From Desulforamulus aeronauticus DSM 10349 (lineage in GTDB: Bacteria > Bacillota > Desulfotomaculia > Desulfotomaculales > Desulfotomaculaceae), in contig NZ_FRAR01000009.1 in NCBI RefSeq assembly GCF_900142375.1, positions 109,020 to 173,019 on the forward strand: a stretch of 64,000 nt of DNA. Direction: 5' to 3'. A program made the position numbers and the translations under genes. This document shows, piece after piece, positions 1-8,267 of this stretch. The first letter of the stretch is position 1. Each line of letters begins with the position of its first letter. The notes beneath the pieces are model-generated. The model made no database searches, was not told the origin of the DNA, and saw nothing but the letters and a program-made list of their open reading frames with translations.

Positions 1-1386
1 CGAAGATTGCCCGGACAGCAGTGTGTTCATTAGAGTTCCTGTCACCACCAACACAGACAGAATGACCAGCGTATAGAGGGCCACAAATTCTGGTCCCACC
101 GCTGCCAGCATACCGGCAATGACACCTAATTGGGCAGAGCAAGGAATGGTTAAACCCAAGAGGAAAATGGCGATTCGCCTCTCCCTTTCAGAACCTAGCA
201 AACGAGTCGTAATGGTAGCCATTGTTACACAACCGAGACCTAAAATTAAAGGTATCACAGCCCGCCCGTTCAGACCAATGCTGGTTAGTAGACGGTCTAC
301 TAAGGTAGCTAGACGGGGTAAATAACCGGAGTCCTCAAACAGTGAGAGGAAGAAGTAAAAACCCATCACCAGGGGCATCAAAAGGCCAAATACATAGGTG
401 AAGGTCATGGTTAAAACGCCAAACTCGCCAATTAAGATGGTTCCTGGAATACTTTCTTCACTGATAAAACTACCCACCAAACTTCTGATGGCTGGTTCAA
501 AATGACCAATCATGATCGTTTCTTCCGTTAAGCCTACCACAGTCCCTGCTACAAATACACCAATAATTTGATACATAGCATAAAGAGCCAGCAGCAGGAT
601 AGGTATCCCTGTCAGGGGTTTTATCATCATGCGGCTAAGGCTATTGGTCAAGGAGGCGGTTTTACTACTATCCTTTACAACTTGCCCTACCAGCTGGTTT
701 ACTCTTTGGCGACGCTGTAGGTAAATTTCTTCCCGCCGATCCAAAGGCTGTAGACCATGTCTTTCCGCTACGGCGGCGTCTCCTTCTAAAATAAGCAGGG
801 CCTCTCCTGGATTGCTCACCTTGCTTAGTAGCTTGTCTAATTCTTGCTGTAAAAGTTCATCGGCATGACCCCGGCGGGATTGCCAGAGCTGTTGCTTGAC
901 CTCTTCTAACCCCTGTTTTTTAACGGCTACCGTGGGGATTACCGGAACACCTAGAAGCTGGCTTAACAACTGATGGTCTACATGAAGGCCTTGTCTAGCT
1001 GCTTCATCCACCATGTTCAGGGCCACCAATACTGGCACCCCGGTATCAATAATTTGTTGGGTGAGAAATAAATCCCGTTCCAAATAAACTGCATTGACGA
1101 CATTAATCACCATATCTGCCGAGAGGATAACATCCCGCGCCACTCTTTCTTCATCATTAAAAGAAGAAATGCCGTAAACCCCGGGAGTGTCGATAACAAC
1201 ATCTCCTTTATAACGACCATGGGATATTTCCAGGGTGGTCCCGGGATAATTGGAAACATCTACATACATACCAGTGAGATAATTGAAAAATACAGACTTT
1301 CCGGCATTGGGGTTACCAGCCAGAACAATTCGCCGGGCTCCTTCGGGAATATTTATTTGAATACTACATCCATGACAGTGAGACAT
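1..1386 (-). CDS. feoB: Ferrous iron transporter FeoB, 3' end cut off by the window edge
   Basis: FeoB is an inner-membrane Fe(II) importer with an N-terminal GTPase. The reverse strand is open for 462 codons from an ATG at 1386 (SD AAGGAGTG, 6 nt away) to base 1, with no stop, so the C-terminus lies outside. The N-terminus begins MSHCHGCS, then P-loop GNPNAGKS (about residues 23-30), PGTT (G2), DTPG (G3) and NMVD as the G4-like motif. Membrane segments start about residue 290. It follows feoA by about 40 bp and shares its Fur-controlled promoter. Family FeoB proteins are about 600-700 residues, so roughly 150-250 residues are missing. Identification is secure. Confidence 0.95.
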   Translation of the reverse strand, partial: MSHCHGCSIQINIPEGARRIVLAGNPNAGKSVFFNYLTGMYVDVSNYPGTTLEISHGRYKGDVVIDTPGVYGISSFNDEERVARDVILSADMVINVVNAVYLERDLFLTQQIIDTGVPVLVALNMVDEAARQGLHVDHQLLSQLLGVPVIPTVAVKKQGLEEVKQQLWQSRRGHADELLQQELDKLLSKVSNPGEALLILEGDAAVAERHGLQPLDRREEIYLQRRQRVNQLVGQVVKDSSKTASLTNSLSRMMIKPLTGIPILLLALYAMYQIIGVFVAGTVVGLTEETIMIGHFEPAIRSLVGSFISEESIPGTILIGEFGVLTMTFTYVFGLLMPLVMGFYFFLSLFEDSGYLPRLATLVDRLLTSIGLNGRAVIPLILGLGCVTMATITTRLLGSERERRIAIFLLGLTIPCSAQLGVIAGMLAAVGPEFVALYTLVILSVLVVTGTLMNTLLSGQSS

Positions 1387-1425
1387 AAGGTCACTCCTTA
1401 GCTAGTCAGTCAAAGTTAATCAGGT

Positions 1426-1644
1426 TTAATTAAGGCTAATGTTAATTTCTTTAGCTAATTGGCGACCCAATGCAATTTGCTGACGGTTTTTGCGGATTAC
1501 GATGGGACCAGCAGGCACTACCTCTTCGCAGGTGAGCCATTCTCCTTCGGCAATGCCGAAACGAATAGCCTGAGAGCGCACGGTATCGTTCAAAATATGG
1601 CTTATCTTAAAGCTTTGGCCTCTTTTAATACGATCTAATGTCAT
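1426..1644 (-). CDS. feoA: FeoA-type iron transport accessory protein
   Basis: A 72-residue SH3-like FeoA protein, the small cytoplasmic partner of FeoB. The reading frame is open further upstream, to 1758, but the ATG at 1644 has an AAGGAGTG ribosome site 9 nt away, and the protein then starts MTLDRIKRGQ as FeoA proteins do. The upstream extension would run through both Fur boxes and the promoter, so it is rejected. The core contains RSQAIRFGIAEGE, the conserved FeoA turn, and ends in the ALGRQLAKEI helix. It lies first in a feoAB operon on the minus strand. Confidence 0.9.
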   Translation of the reverse strand: MTLDRIKRGQSFKISHILNDTVRSQAIRFGIAEGEWLTCEEVVPAGPIVIRKNRQQIALGRQLAKEINISLN

Positions 1645-1662
1645 CAGAAATACACTCCTTTT

Positions 1663-1681
1663 GAATATGAAAATCGTTATC
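1663..1681 (-). promoter_or_regulatory. Fur box proximal to feoA
   Basis: The 19-mer starting GAATATGAAAATCG matches 15 of 19 positions of the classical Fur consensus (GATAATGATAATCATTATC). It overlaps the -10 of the predicted feoA promoter, so bound Fe-Fur would block transcription of feoAB when iron is plentiful. Confidence 0.8.
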
Positions 1682-1706
1682 AATAAATTAGCAAAGCAAA
1701 GTTCAA
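1678..1706 (-). promoter_or_regulatory. Predicted feoAB promoter
   Basis: Read on the minus strand: TTGAAC (1706-1701), 17 bp, TTGATA (1683-1678). The -35 is good and the -10 is weak. Position relative to feoA and overlap with the Fur box support it. Confidence 0.5.
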
Positions 1707-1756
1707 TTTCCTTGTCTGTATTAGCTAGTAAAAGCTCTTTATTTGTTACTGCAATC

Positions 1757-1775
1757 ATTAATGAAAATCATTATC
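1757..1775. promoter_or_regulatory. Distal Fur box
   Basis: ATTAATGAAAATCATTATC matches 16 of 19 Fur consensus positions. It lies about 95 bp upstream of the proximal box and 125 bp before the divergent sigma-54 activator gene, so it could serve feoAB, the divergent gene, or both. Confidence 0.8.
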
Positions 1776-1899
1776 ATATCTATTTTTAGTATATGCTTTA
1801 CTAGTTGGAATGTCAATTTCCCGGTGGAATATTTTTCGCTAGCAGGATGCATTTATACAGGTGTCGAATCTAAGAATAATGACAGAAGGGGTGGTGCTC

Positions 1900-3471
1900 T
1901 TGGAAACTTTACGCCTGCGGATTGAGTTTCATGATCGGGTGGGGATTGTCTACGATGTATCCCAGGTGGTTTCGCCAAAGAATATTAACATCGTTTCCCT
2001 GCAGGTCTTACCGAATCATATGTTTCTGGAGATAGAGGCATTGGGCCAGAGGGAAGAGCTGGCACTGCTCGGGGAACTTAGAAGTATCGCCGGCGTAAAG
2101 CAAGTAGAGACAATTGAAGTAATGCCCTATGAAGAGCGAGAAAGACAGCTAAAAGCCGTACTCGATTCTGTCAGCGATGGTATTATTGCTGTGGACCACA
2201 AAAGGCGGATCACCGTATTTAACCCGGCCTGCGAAAAAATTCTTTTACTATCTGCAGAGCAGGCCATAGGACGTGATGTGGCAGAAGTAATTTCAATGGA
2301 TATTCCCATGATCAAAAGCTTGGAAAATGGCGAAGGCTACGATAACAAAGAAATAATCATTACAACTACCCGGGGCAGGCATCATTATTTAAGTACTGGT
2401 CGCCCGGTAAAAGACGAGTCGGGTAGGATCATTGGTATGGTATCTGCCCTTAAGGATATGAACCAGGTTCGAGATTTAGTGTATTCTGTAACCAAACCCT
2501 CAATGTTTACTTTTGAGGATATAATTTATGGCAGCGAAGTTTTGGAAAAGGTTTTAATGATGGCCCGGCGGGTGGCTAAGAGCGATTCCACGGTGGTGAT
2601 CCGTGGTGAAAGTGGCACTGGTAAAGAGTTGTTTGCCAGGGCTATCCATATGGAAAGTATGCGGCGGCACAAGCCCTTTGTCCCTTTGAACTGCGCTGCC
2701 TTACCCGATTCCCTGCTGGAAAGTGAATTATTTGGTTATGCTGACGGTGCTTTTACCGGAGCTAAAAAGGGAGGAAAGCAGGGACTGTTTGAATTTGCCC
2801 ATGAAGGAACCTTGTTTCTGGATGAGATAGGTGAGCTTTCACCTCACCTGCAGGCAAAGTTACTTCGTGTTCTGCAAGATGGTAAGGTAAGGCGAATTGG
2901 CGATCGTCATGAAACCCCGGTTAATGTAAGAGTCATAGCTGCCACCAACCGCAATTTAGAAGAAATGATGTTGCAGGGACAATTTCGGGAGGATTTATAC
3001 TATCGACTGAATGTCTTTCCCCTTCGCTTACCGCCTCTGCGAGAACGTCCAGAGGATATTCCCTTTTTAGTACAGCATTTTTTGAAAAAATATCATTCCT
3101 ACCAGGATAAAAAAATTACCGGCATTTCTGCCGGGGCTCTGCGTATGCTTACCAAAAATCATTGGACAGGTAACGTACGGGAATTAGAAAATGTCATCGA
3201 GAGGGCCATTAACCTGGTAGAGAACGGTGAAATTCGGCAAGAGCATATTGTTTTGGACGAGGCTCGCCTGGTTAGCTCCAGAACGGGACGTCAGATGGAA
3301 GAAGTTTTGACTGCTACCAGCCTAAAAGCAACTGCGGCCCAGGCTGAGTTAGATGTATTGCAATTAGCACTCAAAACCTATGGTACGGCTCGTAAAGCTG
3401 CTAAAGCACTGGGTGTTTCCCATACTACTGTGATTAACAAGATGAAAAAGTTTGGCTTGACCGCAAGATAA
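1900..3471 (+). CDS. TyrR-like sigma-54-dependent regulator (ACT-PAS-AAA+-HTH)
   Basis: A bacterial enhancer-binding protein that would activate RNA polymerase carrying sigma-54. In order: an N-terminal ACT domain (LRLRIEFHDRVGIVYDV, about residues 3-75), a PAS domain (about 80-190), the AAA+ domain with Walker A GESGTGKE, the sigma-54 contact loop GAFTGA, FLDEIG (Walker B) and R-finger region, and a C-terminal TyrR-type HTH (ARKAAKALGVSHTTV). The start is taken as TTG at 1900, with AGAAGGGGTGG just upstream, because the ACT strand begins there; ATG 1879 or GTG 1861 are alternatives. ACT plus PAS suggests an amino acid or other small ligand. No aromatic amino acid gene is near, so the target is unknown. 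Confidence 0.85.
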   Translation: METLRLRIEFHDRVGIVYDVSQVVSPKNINIVSLQVLPNHMFLEIEALGQREELALLGELRSIAGVKQVETIEVMPYEERERQLKAVLDSVSDGIIAVDHKRRITVFNPACEKILLLSAEQAIGRDVAEVISMDIPMIKSLENGEGYDNKEIIITTTRGRHHYLSTGRPVKDESGRIIGMVSALKDMNQVRDLVYSVTKPSMFTFEDIIYGSEVLEKVLMMARRVAKSDSTVVIRGESGTGKELFARAIHMESMRRHKPFVPLNCAALPDSLLESELFGYADGAFTGAKKGGKQGLFEFAHEGTLFLDEIGELSPHLQAKLLRVLQDGKVRRIGDRHETPVNVRVIAATNRNLEEMMLQGQFREDLYYRLNVFPLRLPPLRERPEDIPFLVQHFLKKYHSYQDKKITGISAGALRMLTKNHWTGNVRELENVIERAINLVENGEIRQEHIVLDEARLVSSRTGRQMEEVLTATSLKATAAQAELDVLQLALKTYGTARKAAKALGVSHTTVINKMKKFGLTAR

Positions 3472-3512
3472 TAAGAAGGAGCGGATCATCATCCGTAGGG
3501 TACTAAAAAATC

Positions 3513-3560
3513 ACAAGGGATAACTGAGTATTTTATGCATACAGTTATCCCTTGTTTTAT
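3513..3560. terminator. Bidirectional intrinsic terminator
   Basis: 14-bp perfect stem ACAAGGGATAACTG (3513-3526) with CAGTTATCCCTTGT (3542-3555), followed by TTTTAT on the plus strand and preceded by AAAAAA, which gives a U-tract on the minus strand. It separates the convergent regulator gene and hsp20. Confidence 0.85.
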
Positions 3561-3646
3561 AATTTATTCAATAGTTTCATGTTACTTCCTAGAAGATCCC
3601 TTGATTTAAGGAATTGCAAGATCTGTTTGTGCACAGGCTTAGTCGT

Positions 3647-4090
3647 TTAATGAAAATCAACGTCTATTCTTTTTTTAGTATCGGATGGAAATTTAGGCAT
3701 ACGAATCTCAAGGACACCATTCTTATAAGTGGCTTTAACACCTTCTGATGAAACACGAGTTGGCAGGCTGATAGAACGTTGAAAACGTCCGAAAAAACGT
3801 TCTTGTCTATGGAGGTGTTCTTCCTTCATTTCGTTAACTTTGTTTACAGCACCGCTAATGAGGAGCAAATTGTTGTCAATGTCAATAGTTACGTCTTCTT
3901 TCTTTTCTAGACCTGGGATATCACAGGTTGCTACAACCTCATTTTCAGTTTCGTAAACATCAATGTTGGGGTTACCAAAGTGGTTGCTAAAGCTTGTTCT
4001 AATAGCAGGGATTTCAGTTGTAAAGAAACGATCAAACTCACGTCTAATGTTATCAAGATGACGGAATGGTTCATAAGGAATTAAAGACAT
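3647..4090 (-). CDS. hsp20: Hsp20/alpha-crystallin small heat shock protein
   Basis: A 147-residue ATP-independent holdase that keeps unfolding proteins soluble in the cytoplasm. The alpha-crystallin domain occupies about residues 40-145 (NIDVYETENEVVATCDIPGLEKK at its start region), with the family signature GVLEIRMPK near the end. The ATG at 4090 has AGGAGG 10 nt away. It is monocistronic, with its own promoter and a shared terminator downstream. No CIRCE or other heat-shock operator was recognised upstream. Confidence 0.93.
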   Translation of the reverse strand: MSLIPYEPFRHLDNIRREFDRFFTTEIPAIRTSFSNHFGNPNIDVYETENEVVATCDIPGLEKKEDVTIDIDNNLLLISGAVNKVNEMKEEHLHRQERFFGRFQRSISLPTRVSSEGVKATYKNGVLEIRMPKFPSDTKKRIDVDFH

Positions 4091-4121
4091 GTTTTCATGA
4101 CCTCCTAAATACGTAATAAAA

Positions 4122-4151
4122 TTTATATAAGTATATTTCCCTATAGATCAA
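4122..4151 (-). promoter_or_regulatory. Predicted hsp20 promoter
   Basis: On the minus strand TTGATC (4151-4146), 18 bp, TATAAA (4127-4122). Distance to the start codon is about 30 bp. Confidence 0.5.
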
Positions 4152-4273
4152 CAGTTATCCAAGTATTTACCTAGGAATAACCCACTGTTTAATTTGACAA
4201 ATTGAACGCCAATAATGCTCTACTAAAACTATAAAGATATTTTTAGTGGAGTATTTCAAGTGAAGGTGAAGAT

Positions 4274-4729
4274 TTGAAAATAAGATGTGCATTACCCGAT
4301 GAATCAGAGCAGCTTAGTTCCCTTGCCTTGCGATCCAAAAAAACGTGGGGTTATGACGATACCTTTATGGAACAATGTTGCCGTGAACTTACTCTTTCGA
4401 CGGATTACATTGCCAGCTCCCAGGTATATGTTATGGAGGAGAAGGGGGAAGTTTTGGGCTTTTATGGTTTGAGTGGAAAGGGGTTGGAAGGCTCTCTTGA
4501 CTTTTTATTCATCGAGCCATCCCAAATGAATTGTGGATATGGTAAAAAATTGTGGCTGCATGCAGTTAAAAAAGCAGCCGAATTGAACTTCCAATACATA
4601 CTCATTGATTCTGACCCAAATGCAAAAGGGTTTTACCTGGCTATGGGTGCCAAATTTAAAGGTGAAGTTTCTTCCAAGTCAATACCAGGTCGTTTCTTAC
4701 CTTTATTTTGTTTTACCATAGGAAGGTAA
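4274..4729 (+). CDS. GNAT-family N-acetyltransferase
   Basis: A 151-residue single-domain GNAT protein that would transfer an acyl group from acyl-CoA to an amine. Visible features are the central strand GEVLGFYGLS, the acetyl-CoA loop region MNCGYGKKLW (a Q/RxxGxG/A variant, about residues 85-94) and the C-terminal DPNAKGFYLAMGAKFKGE segment typical of the fold. TTG start at 4274 with AAGGTGA just upstream. Substrate cannot be told from sequence. It stands alone between two minus-strand genes. Confidence 0.8.
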   Translation: MKIRCALPDESEQLSSLALRSKKTWGYDDTFMEQCCRELTLSTDYIASSQVYVMEEKGEVLGFYGLSGKGLEGSLDFLFIEPSQMNCGYGKKLWLHAVKKAAELNFQYILIDSDPNAKGFYLAMGAKFKGEVSSKSIPGRFLPLFCFTIGR

Positions 4730-4775
4730 AATGAAATATTTGAAATATAGTTGCTGTGTACTTAATGAAAACGTG

Positions 4776-4997
4776 TTAACAATACCGTTCTTTAAATTCT
4801 TTTTCATTTAGCACCTGCAGTCCCCTGGAAGGCAGTTTAATGATATCTCCCACTTGGTGGCGGCAGTGATCACGGGGATCCTTTTCTGTTAATTCAACCA
4901 AGATATAATTGGCATTGATCTCCCGCACGATACCATACTTGGCATAGGTATCCTTAGGCCATAAGCGAAGTCTACTACCAACTCTTAATTGACTCAT
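4776..4997 (-). CDS. Small conserved-type protein of unknown function
   Basis: 73 residues. The start is placed at ATG 4997, because AGGTGA lies 7 nt before it; an in-frame ATG at 5003 would be only 1 nt from the SD. The protein is one small beta-rich unit (RVGSRLRLWPKD, then YGIVREINANYILVEL), reminiscent of a KOW/SH3-like barrel, with a DHCRHQ motif in the middle. No membrane segment or signal. Not recognised as a named family. Confidence 0.65.
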   Translation of the reverse strand: MSQLRVGSRLRLWPKDTYAKYGIVREINANYILVELTEKDPRDHCRHQVGDIIKLPSRGLQVLNEKEFKERYC

Positions 4998-5091
4998 ATT
5001 CATGTCACCTAATCATTATTTATTTTACCTATCATACCGAAATATTTAACTGGCTTCAATATGGAGCTGGCTTTATGGACCTAGTAACAAC

Positions 5092-5120
5092 TTGGCAAGT
5101 TCCACGGAATAAGCTAAACT
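5092..5120 (+). promoter_or_regulatory. Predicted promoter of the PHP phosphatase gene
   Basis: TTGGCA (5092-5097), 17 bp, TAAACT (5115-5120), 32 bp before the start codon. Confidence 0.45.
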
Positions 5121-5151
5121 TGAAGCAAATAAAATCCAAGGAGTGGCTAAT

Positions 5152-5955
5152 ATGTTGGTAGATTACCATATCCATACTTTTAGAAGTGGCCACGGGGTAG
5201 GCACTGTTAAAGAATATGTAGAGGCAGCTCGCAAAAAAGGAATGACTGAGCTAGGTTTCTCAGAACATTTACCCCTTTACTGGCTACCGGAATCACGGCG
5301 GAACTCGGAATTGGCCATGCCCTTTTCTGATCTCCCGTTGTATATTAACGAAGTGCAACAAGCCCAACAAGATAACCCGGATTTAGCTATTAAACTAGGG
5401 GTGGAGGCTGACTATATTCCCGGTTATGAAGAGGAGCTTAAAAAAATATTGTTATCCTTACCCTTGGATCATGTTTTGGGGTCGGTACACTTTTTTGGAG
5501 AATGGGCCTTTGATGACCCGTCCTTGATAGAAGAATACAACCATCGCGATATTGATGAATTGTATCACAGTTACTTTAAACTTCTCCAACAGTCTGCTGC
5601 AACGGGTCTGTTCGATATCATATCTCATCCGGATTTGATTAAAAAGTTTGGTTTTAAGCCTTCCTCTCCGATCACTGGGTTGTATCAGGAGACCGTCAAG
5701 GTTTTTCAAGAACATAATGTCTGTATTGATGTAAATGCCGCCGGTTGGCGCTACCCTTGCGCTGAGCTTTATCCGGCACCGGAGTTTCTCAGGCTTTGCC
5801 TGGAATATGGTGTTCCAGTAACACTAGGCTCCGATGCCCATAAACCCGAACTGGTAGGGGAGGGTTTGTGTCGGGCAGCAGAGTTATTAAAGGAAATTGG
5901 TTTCCGACAGGTGGCAGTATTTAAGAAAAGAAAGCGGTCGATGGTGGAGCTATAA
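5152..5955 (+). CDS. hisK: PHP-family histidinol-phosphatase
   Basis: A 267-residue PHP metalloesterase resembling HisJ/HisK, the histidinol-phosphate phosphatase of Gram-positives. Metal-binding motifs are in place: DYHIHT at the N-terminus, GFSEHLP (about residue 38), GVEADY, GSVHF (about 112), ISHPD (about 160) and GSDAHKPE near the C-terminus. ATG at 5152 has AAGGAGTGG 5-6 nt upstream; a GTG at 5143 lies inside that SD and is rejected. No other his gene is in the window, so a phosphatase acting on another substrate is possible. Confidence 0.8.
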   Translation: MLVDYHIHTFRSGHGVGTVKEYVEAARKKGMTELGFSEHLPLYWLPESRRNSELAMPFSDLPLYINEVQQAQQDNPDLAIKLGVEADYIPGYEEELKKILLSLPLDHVLGSVHFFGEWAFDDPSLIEEYNHRDIDELYHSYFKLLQQSAATGLFDIISHPDLIKKFGFKPSSPITGLYQETVKVFQEHNVCIDVNAAGWRYPCAELYPAPEFLRLCLEYGVPVTLGSDAHKPELVGEGLCRAAELLKEIGFRQVAVFKKRKRSMVEL

Positions 5956-5970
5956 GTAAAGACATGTACT

Positions 5971-6002
5971 AACCAAACCAATTGGGTTTGGTTTTATTTT
6001 TT
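5971..6002 (+). terminator. Intrinsic terminator after the PHP phosphatase gene
   Basis: Stem AACCAAACC (5971-5979) and GGTTTGGTT (5985-5993), then a T-rich tract. Confidence 0.8.
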
Positions 6003-6060
6003 CCCAAAAATATCAAAAAGTACCGAGAGTAGGAAGGAATTTTCTGCAAGGCAGCGAATA

Positions 6061-6107
6061 AGTGGTGTAAAGTGGTAGTAAGTGGTAGGATATACCCACA
6101 AAGTGGA
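6061..6107 (+). promoter_or_regulatory. MraZ operator array upstream of mraZ
   Basis: AGTGGT occurs at 6061, 6071 and 6081, exactly 10 bp apart, and AGTGGA follows at 6102, 21 bp further. MraZ proteins bind direct repeats of short GTGG/TGGG boxes about one helical turn apart in front of their own operon, so this is the expected autoregulatory site of the division cluster. Confidence 0.8.
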
Positions 6108-6117
6108 GCATGATAAC

Positions 6118-6546
6118 ATGTTTATGGGGGAATTCCAACACAACATCGACCCAAAGGGTCGCTTAATAGTCCCAGCCCGCTTCCGTGAAGGCCTGGGTGA
6201 CCGGTTTATTGTCACCAAGGGACTTGACAACTGTCTTTTTGTTTACCCTTTGCAAGAATGGGCAGAGGTTGAACAAAAGCTCAAGTCGCTGCCCTTTGCC
6301 AGGGCAGATGCCCGGGCCTTTGTACGTTTTTTCTTTTCTGGAGCCACTGAATGTGAAGCAGACAAACAGGGGCGCATTTTGCTGCCTAATAATCTGCGAG
6401 AATATGCCAAATTGGATAAAGAAACAATGGTTGTTGGGGTATCCACCCGTGTAGAAATATGGTCTAAGGAAGAGTGGGATCGTTACAATACACAGGCGGA
6501 AGCCTCCTTTGAAGAGTTAGCAGAGAAAATCGTTGATCTATTGTAA
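6118..6546 (+). CDS. mraZ: Transcriptional regulator MraZ
   Basis: A 142-residue DNA-binding protein with two SpoVT/AbrB-like halves. The first is [19 protein letters not shown] (residues about 6-24); the second is [19 protein letters not shown] (about 80-98). It assembles into a ring and represses the mraZ operon. The start is at ATG 6118 (MFMGEFQHN), which gives the Gram-positive MraZ N-terminus; the frame is open to 6082 but that would overlap the operator repeats. First gene of the division and cell wall cluster, 173 bp before rsmH. Confidence 0.95.
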   Translation: MFMGEFQHNIDPKGRLIVPARFREGLGDRFIVTKGLDNCLFVYPLQEWAEVEQKLKSLPFARADARAFVRFFFSGATECEADKQGRILLPNNLREYAKLDKETMVVGVSTRVEIWSKEEWDRYNTQAEASFEELAEKIVDLL

Positions 6547-6671
6547 CTGGAGATTCGAAATTTACTCTACTATAAAACAGTTCTACTATAAAACAGTATT
6601 GAACATAGCAGAATTGTTTACAATAAATCTGTCATGACTTAAAAGAACCTACTACTATGAAAATGTAAGGG

Positions 6672-6692
6672 ACCTACAGGCTGACAGCCGAT
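6672..6692 (+). repeat. Heptamer array, 3 units
   Basis: ACCTACA-GGCTGAC-AGCCGAT in the gap before rsmH. The last two units fit the RGCYnAn consensus seen in other gaps of this window. Confidence 0.5.
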
Positions 6693-6719
6693 GATCAATC
6701 TTTCTTGAAAGGCGAAACA

Positions 6720-7661
6720 ATGGAATTTAAACATGTATCTGTGCTATTGCATGAATCAATAGCAGGTTTAAAAATAAAACCACAGGGCATCTATGTGGAC
6801 TGTACCCTCGGGGGAGCTGGACACAGCTCGGAAATATTGCGTAAATTAGGACCGGAGGGACGACTGATTGGTATAGACCAGGACCCGGCAGCCATTCATA
6901 ATGCTGCTGTGCGTCTTCAGAGTTTCGCCGGTCAGTTTCATGCGGTGCAAAGAAACTTTTATGAATTAAAGTACATATTACAGGAACTGGGAATTGATAA
7001 AGTGGATGGTGTGTTGTTTGATTTGGGAGTCTCTTCTTACCAGTTAGACACACCGAACCGGGGATTCAGTTATATGCATGATGCAGAACTGGATATGCGT
7101 ATGTCACCAGACATTGCTACCAGTGCTAAAGATTTGGTAAATAAGTTTTCTGAGCAAGAATTAGCCGATATCATTCGCCGATACGGTGAAGAAAAATGGG
7201 CCAAACGAATAGCTACCTTTATTGTTGCGGAGAGAGCCAGACAGCCTATTACCACCACTGGTAAATTGGTGGAAATTATTAAAGCAGCGGTTCCTGCTGC
7301 AGCACGCCGGGAGGGTCCACACCCCGCCAAAAGAACCTTTCAGGCTTTACGCATAGCCGTCAACCAAGAATTAGATATTTTAAACAAAACTATGAAAGAC
7401 GCCGTAGAAGCACTACATCCAGGCGGTCGAATTAGTGTAATCACCTTCCACTCTCTGGAAGACCGAATTATTAAAGACACTTTTAAGGAATTGGCTAACC
7501 CTTGTACCTGTCCGCCTGCTTTTCCTGTGTGTGCCTGTGGCAAAACAGCACAGGTTAAGATTATCACCAATAAGCCCATTGAACCATCCAAAGAGGAAGT
7601 AGAGACCAATCCTCGGGCCCGCAGTGCAAAACTTAGGATTGTGGAAAAATTAAGTATATAG
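6720..7661 (+). CDS. rsmH: 16S rRNA (cytosine1402-N4)-methyltransferase RsmH (MraW)
   Basis: A 313-residue SAM-dependent enzyme that N4-methylates C1402 in the decoding centre of 16S rRNA. It shows the SAM loop [10 protein letters not shown] (about residues 28-37), IGIDQDPAA, the [12 protein letters not shown] motif (about 101-112), and the C-terminal [12 protein letters not shown] 6720 follows GAAAGGCG at 7 nt. An in-frame TTG at 6705 is poorer and would lengthen the N-terminus unlike other RsmH. A CxCPPxFPxCxCG stretch sits in the C-terminal third, as commonly seen in the family. Second gene of the mraZ operon. Confidence 0.96.
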   Translation: MEFKHVSVLLHESIAGLKIKPQGIYVDCTLGGAGHSSEILRKLGPEGRLIGIDQDPAAIHNAAVRLQSFAGQFHAVQRNFYELKYILQELGIDKVDGVLFDLGVSSYQLDTPNRGFSYMHDAELDMRMSPDIATSAKDLVNKFSEQELADIIRRYGEEKWAKRIATFIVAERARQPITTTGKLVEIIKAAVPAAARREGPHPAKRTFQALRIAVNQELDILNKTMKDAVEALHPGGRISVITFHSLEDRIIKDTFKELANPCTCPPAFPVCACGKTAQVKIITNKPIEPSKEEVETNPRARSAKLRIVEKLSI

Positions 7662-7699
7662 AGATACCAGGTTCTATATAGAATGGAAGGTGCATAAGC

Positions 7700-8239
7700 T
7701 TGAGTGTAGCACAGGAAAAATTTAGCTATTTGCCACAGCAGGAAAGACAACCAGAGCAACCCAAAGTGGCGCAGAGGCTATCTAAGCGGGCTGTTCGCAG
7801 GGGCAGAATGCTATTAATTAGCTGCATTTTTGCATTATTTATGATAGGTATTATCGTGTCTTATTATTTTGCCCAGGTATCAACTGTAGGTTATCAAATT
7901 AGTCAACTACAAAACCAACTAAATGTTTTACAGGCTGAACAAGAATACTTGGAAACTCAAGCGAATCAGTTGCTGTCTTTACAAAGAATCGAGGCCATCG
8001 CCACCACTAAACTGGGCATGGTAAAACCAGATCCCAATGAAGTGGTTTTGGTAGACGCCTTACCTATGGCTTCCACAGGGGGAACGAAAGACCCAGCCAG
8101 TGAAAAAGTGTCTCCTGGGGTTCAAGAAGATACCCTTCAAAAGAAGGACAATCAGGTGGGGGGGAACTCTCAGAATCCTGTTATAGAGGCCTTTGTCAAA
8201 CTGGTAGATCGCTGGGGAAAAACCGTAGGGAAGGGGTAA
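7700..8239 (+). CDS. ftsL: Cell division protein FtsL
   Basis: A 179-residue bitopic membrane protein of the divisome. A basic cytoplasmic N-terminus (about residues 1-37) is followed by one membrane helix (LLISCIFALFMIGIIVSYYF, about 38-57) and a periplasm-side leucine-zipper coiled coil (YQISQLQNQLNVLQAEQEYL). A polar tail follows. TTG start with GGAAGGTG 8 nt upstream. Position between rsmH and the penicillin-binding protein is the FtsL locus of Firmicutes. The C-terminal 60 residues are low complexity and longer than in Bacillus FtsL. Confidence 0.88.
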   Translation: MSVAQEKFSYLPQQERQPEQPKVAQRLSKRAVRRGRMLLISCIFALFMIGIIVSYYFAQVSTVGYQISQLQNQLNVLQAEQEYLETQANQLLSLQRIEAIATTKLGMVKPDPNEVVLVDALPMASTGGTKDPASEKVSPGVQEDTLQKKDNQVGGNSQNPVIEAFVKLVDRWGKTVGKG

Positions 8240-8267
8240 TCGTCAGGCCTGTTAGGGAGGAATCGGG

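Noticed and set aside
1219..1401. Plus-strand open frame over the feoB start
   Set aside because: It lies opposite the FeoB P-loop region, which is unmistakable, and it has no ribosome site.
1645..1758. Longer FeoA starting at 1758
   Set aside because: It would make the promoter and the proximal Fur box coding; the ATG at 1644 has a perfect SD.
4194..4235. Promoter for the GNAT gene using TTGACA at 4194
   Set aside because: No -10 at an acceptable distance; the nearest T-A rich hexamers are 21 bp or more away, and no activator site was seen.
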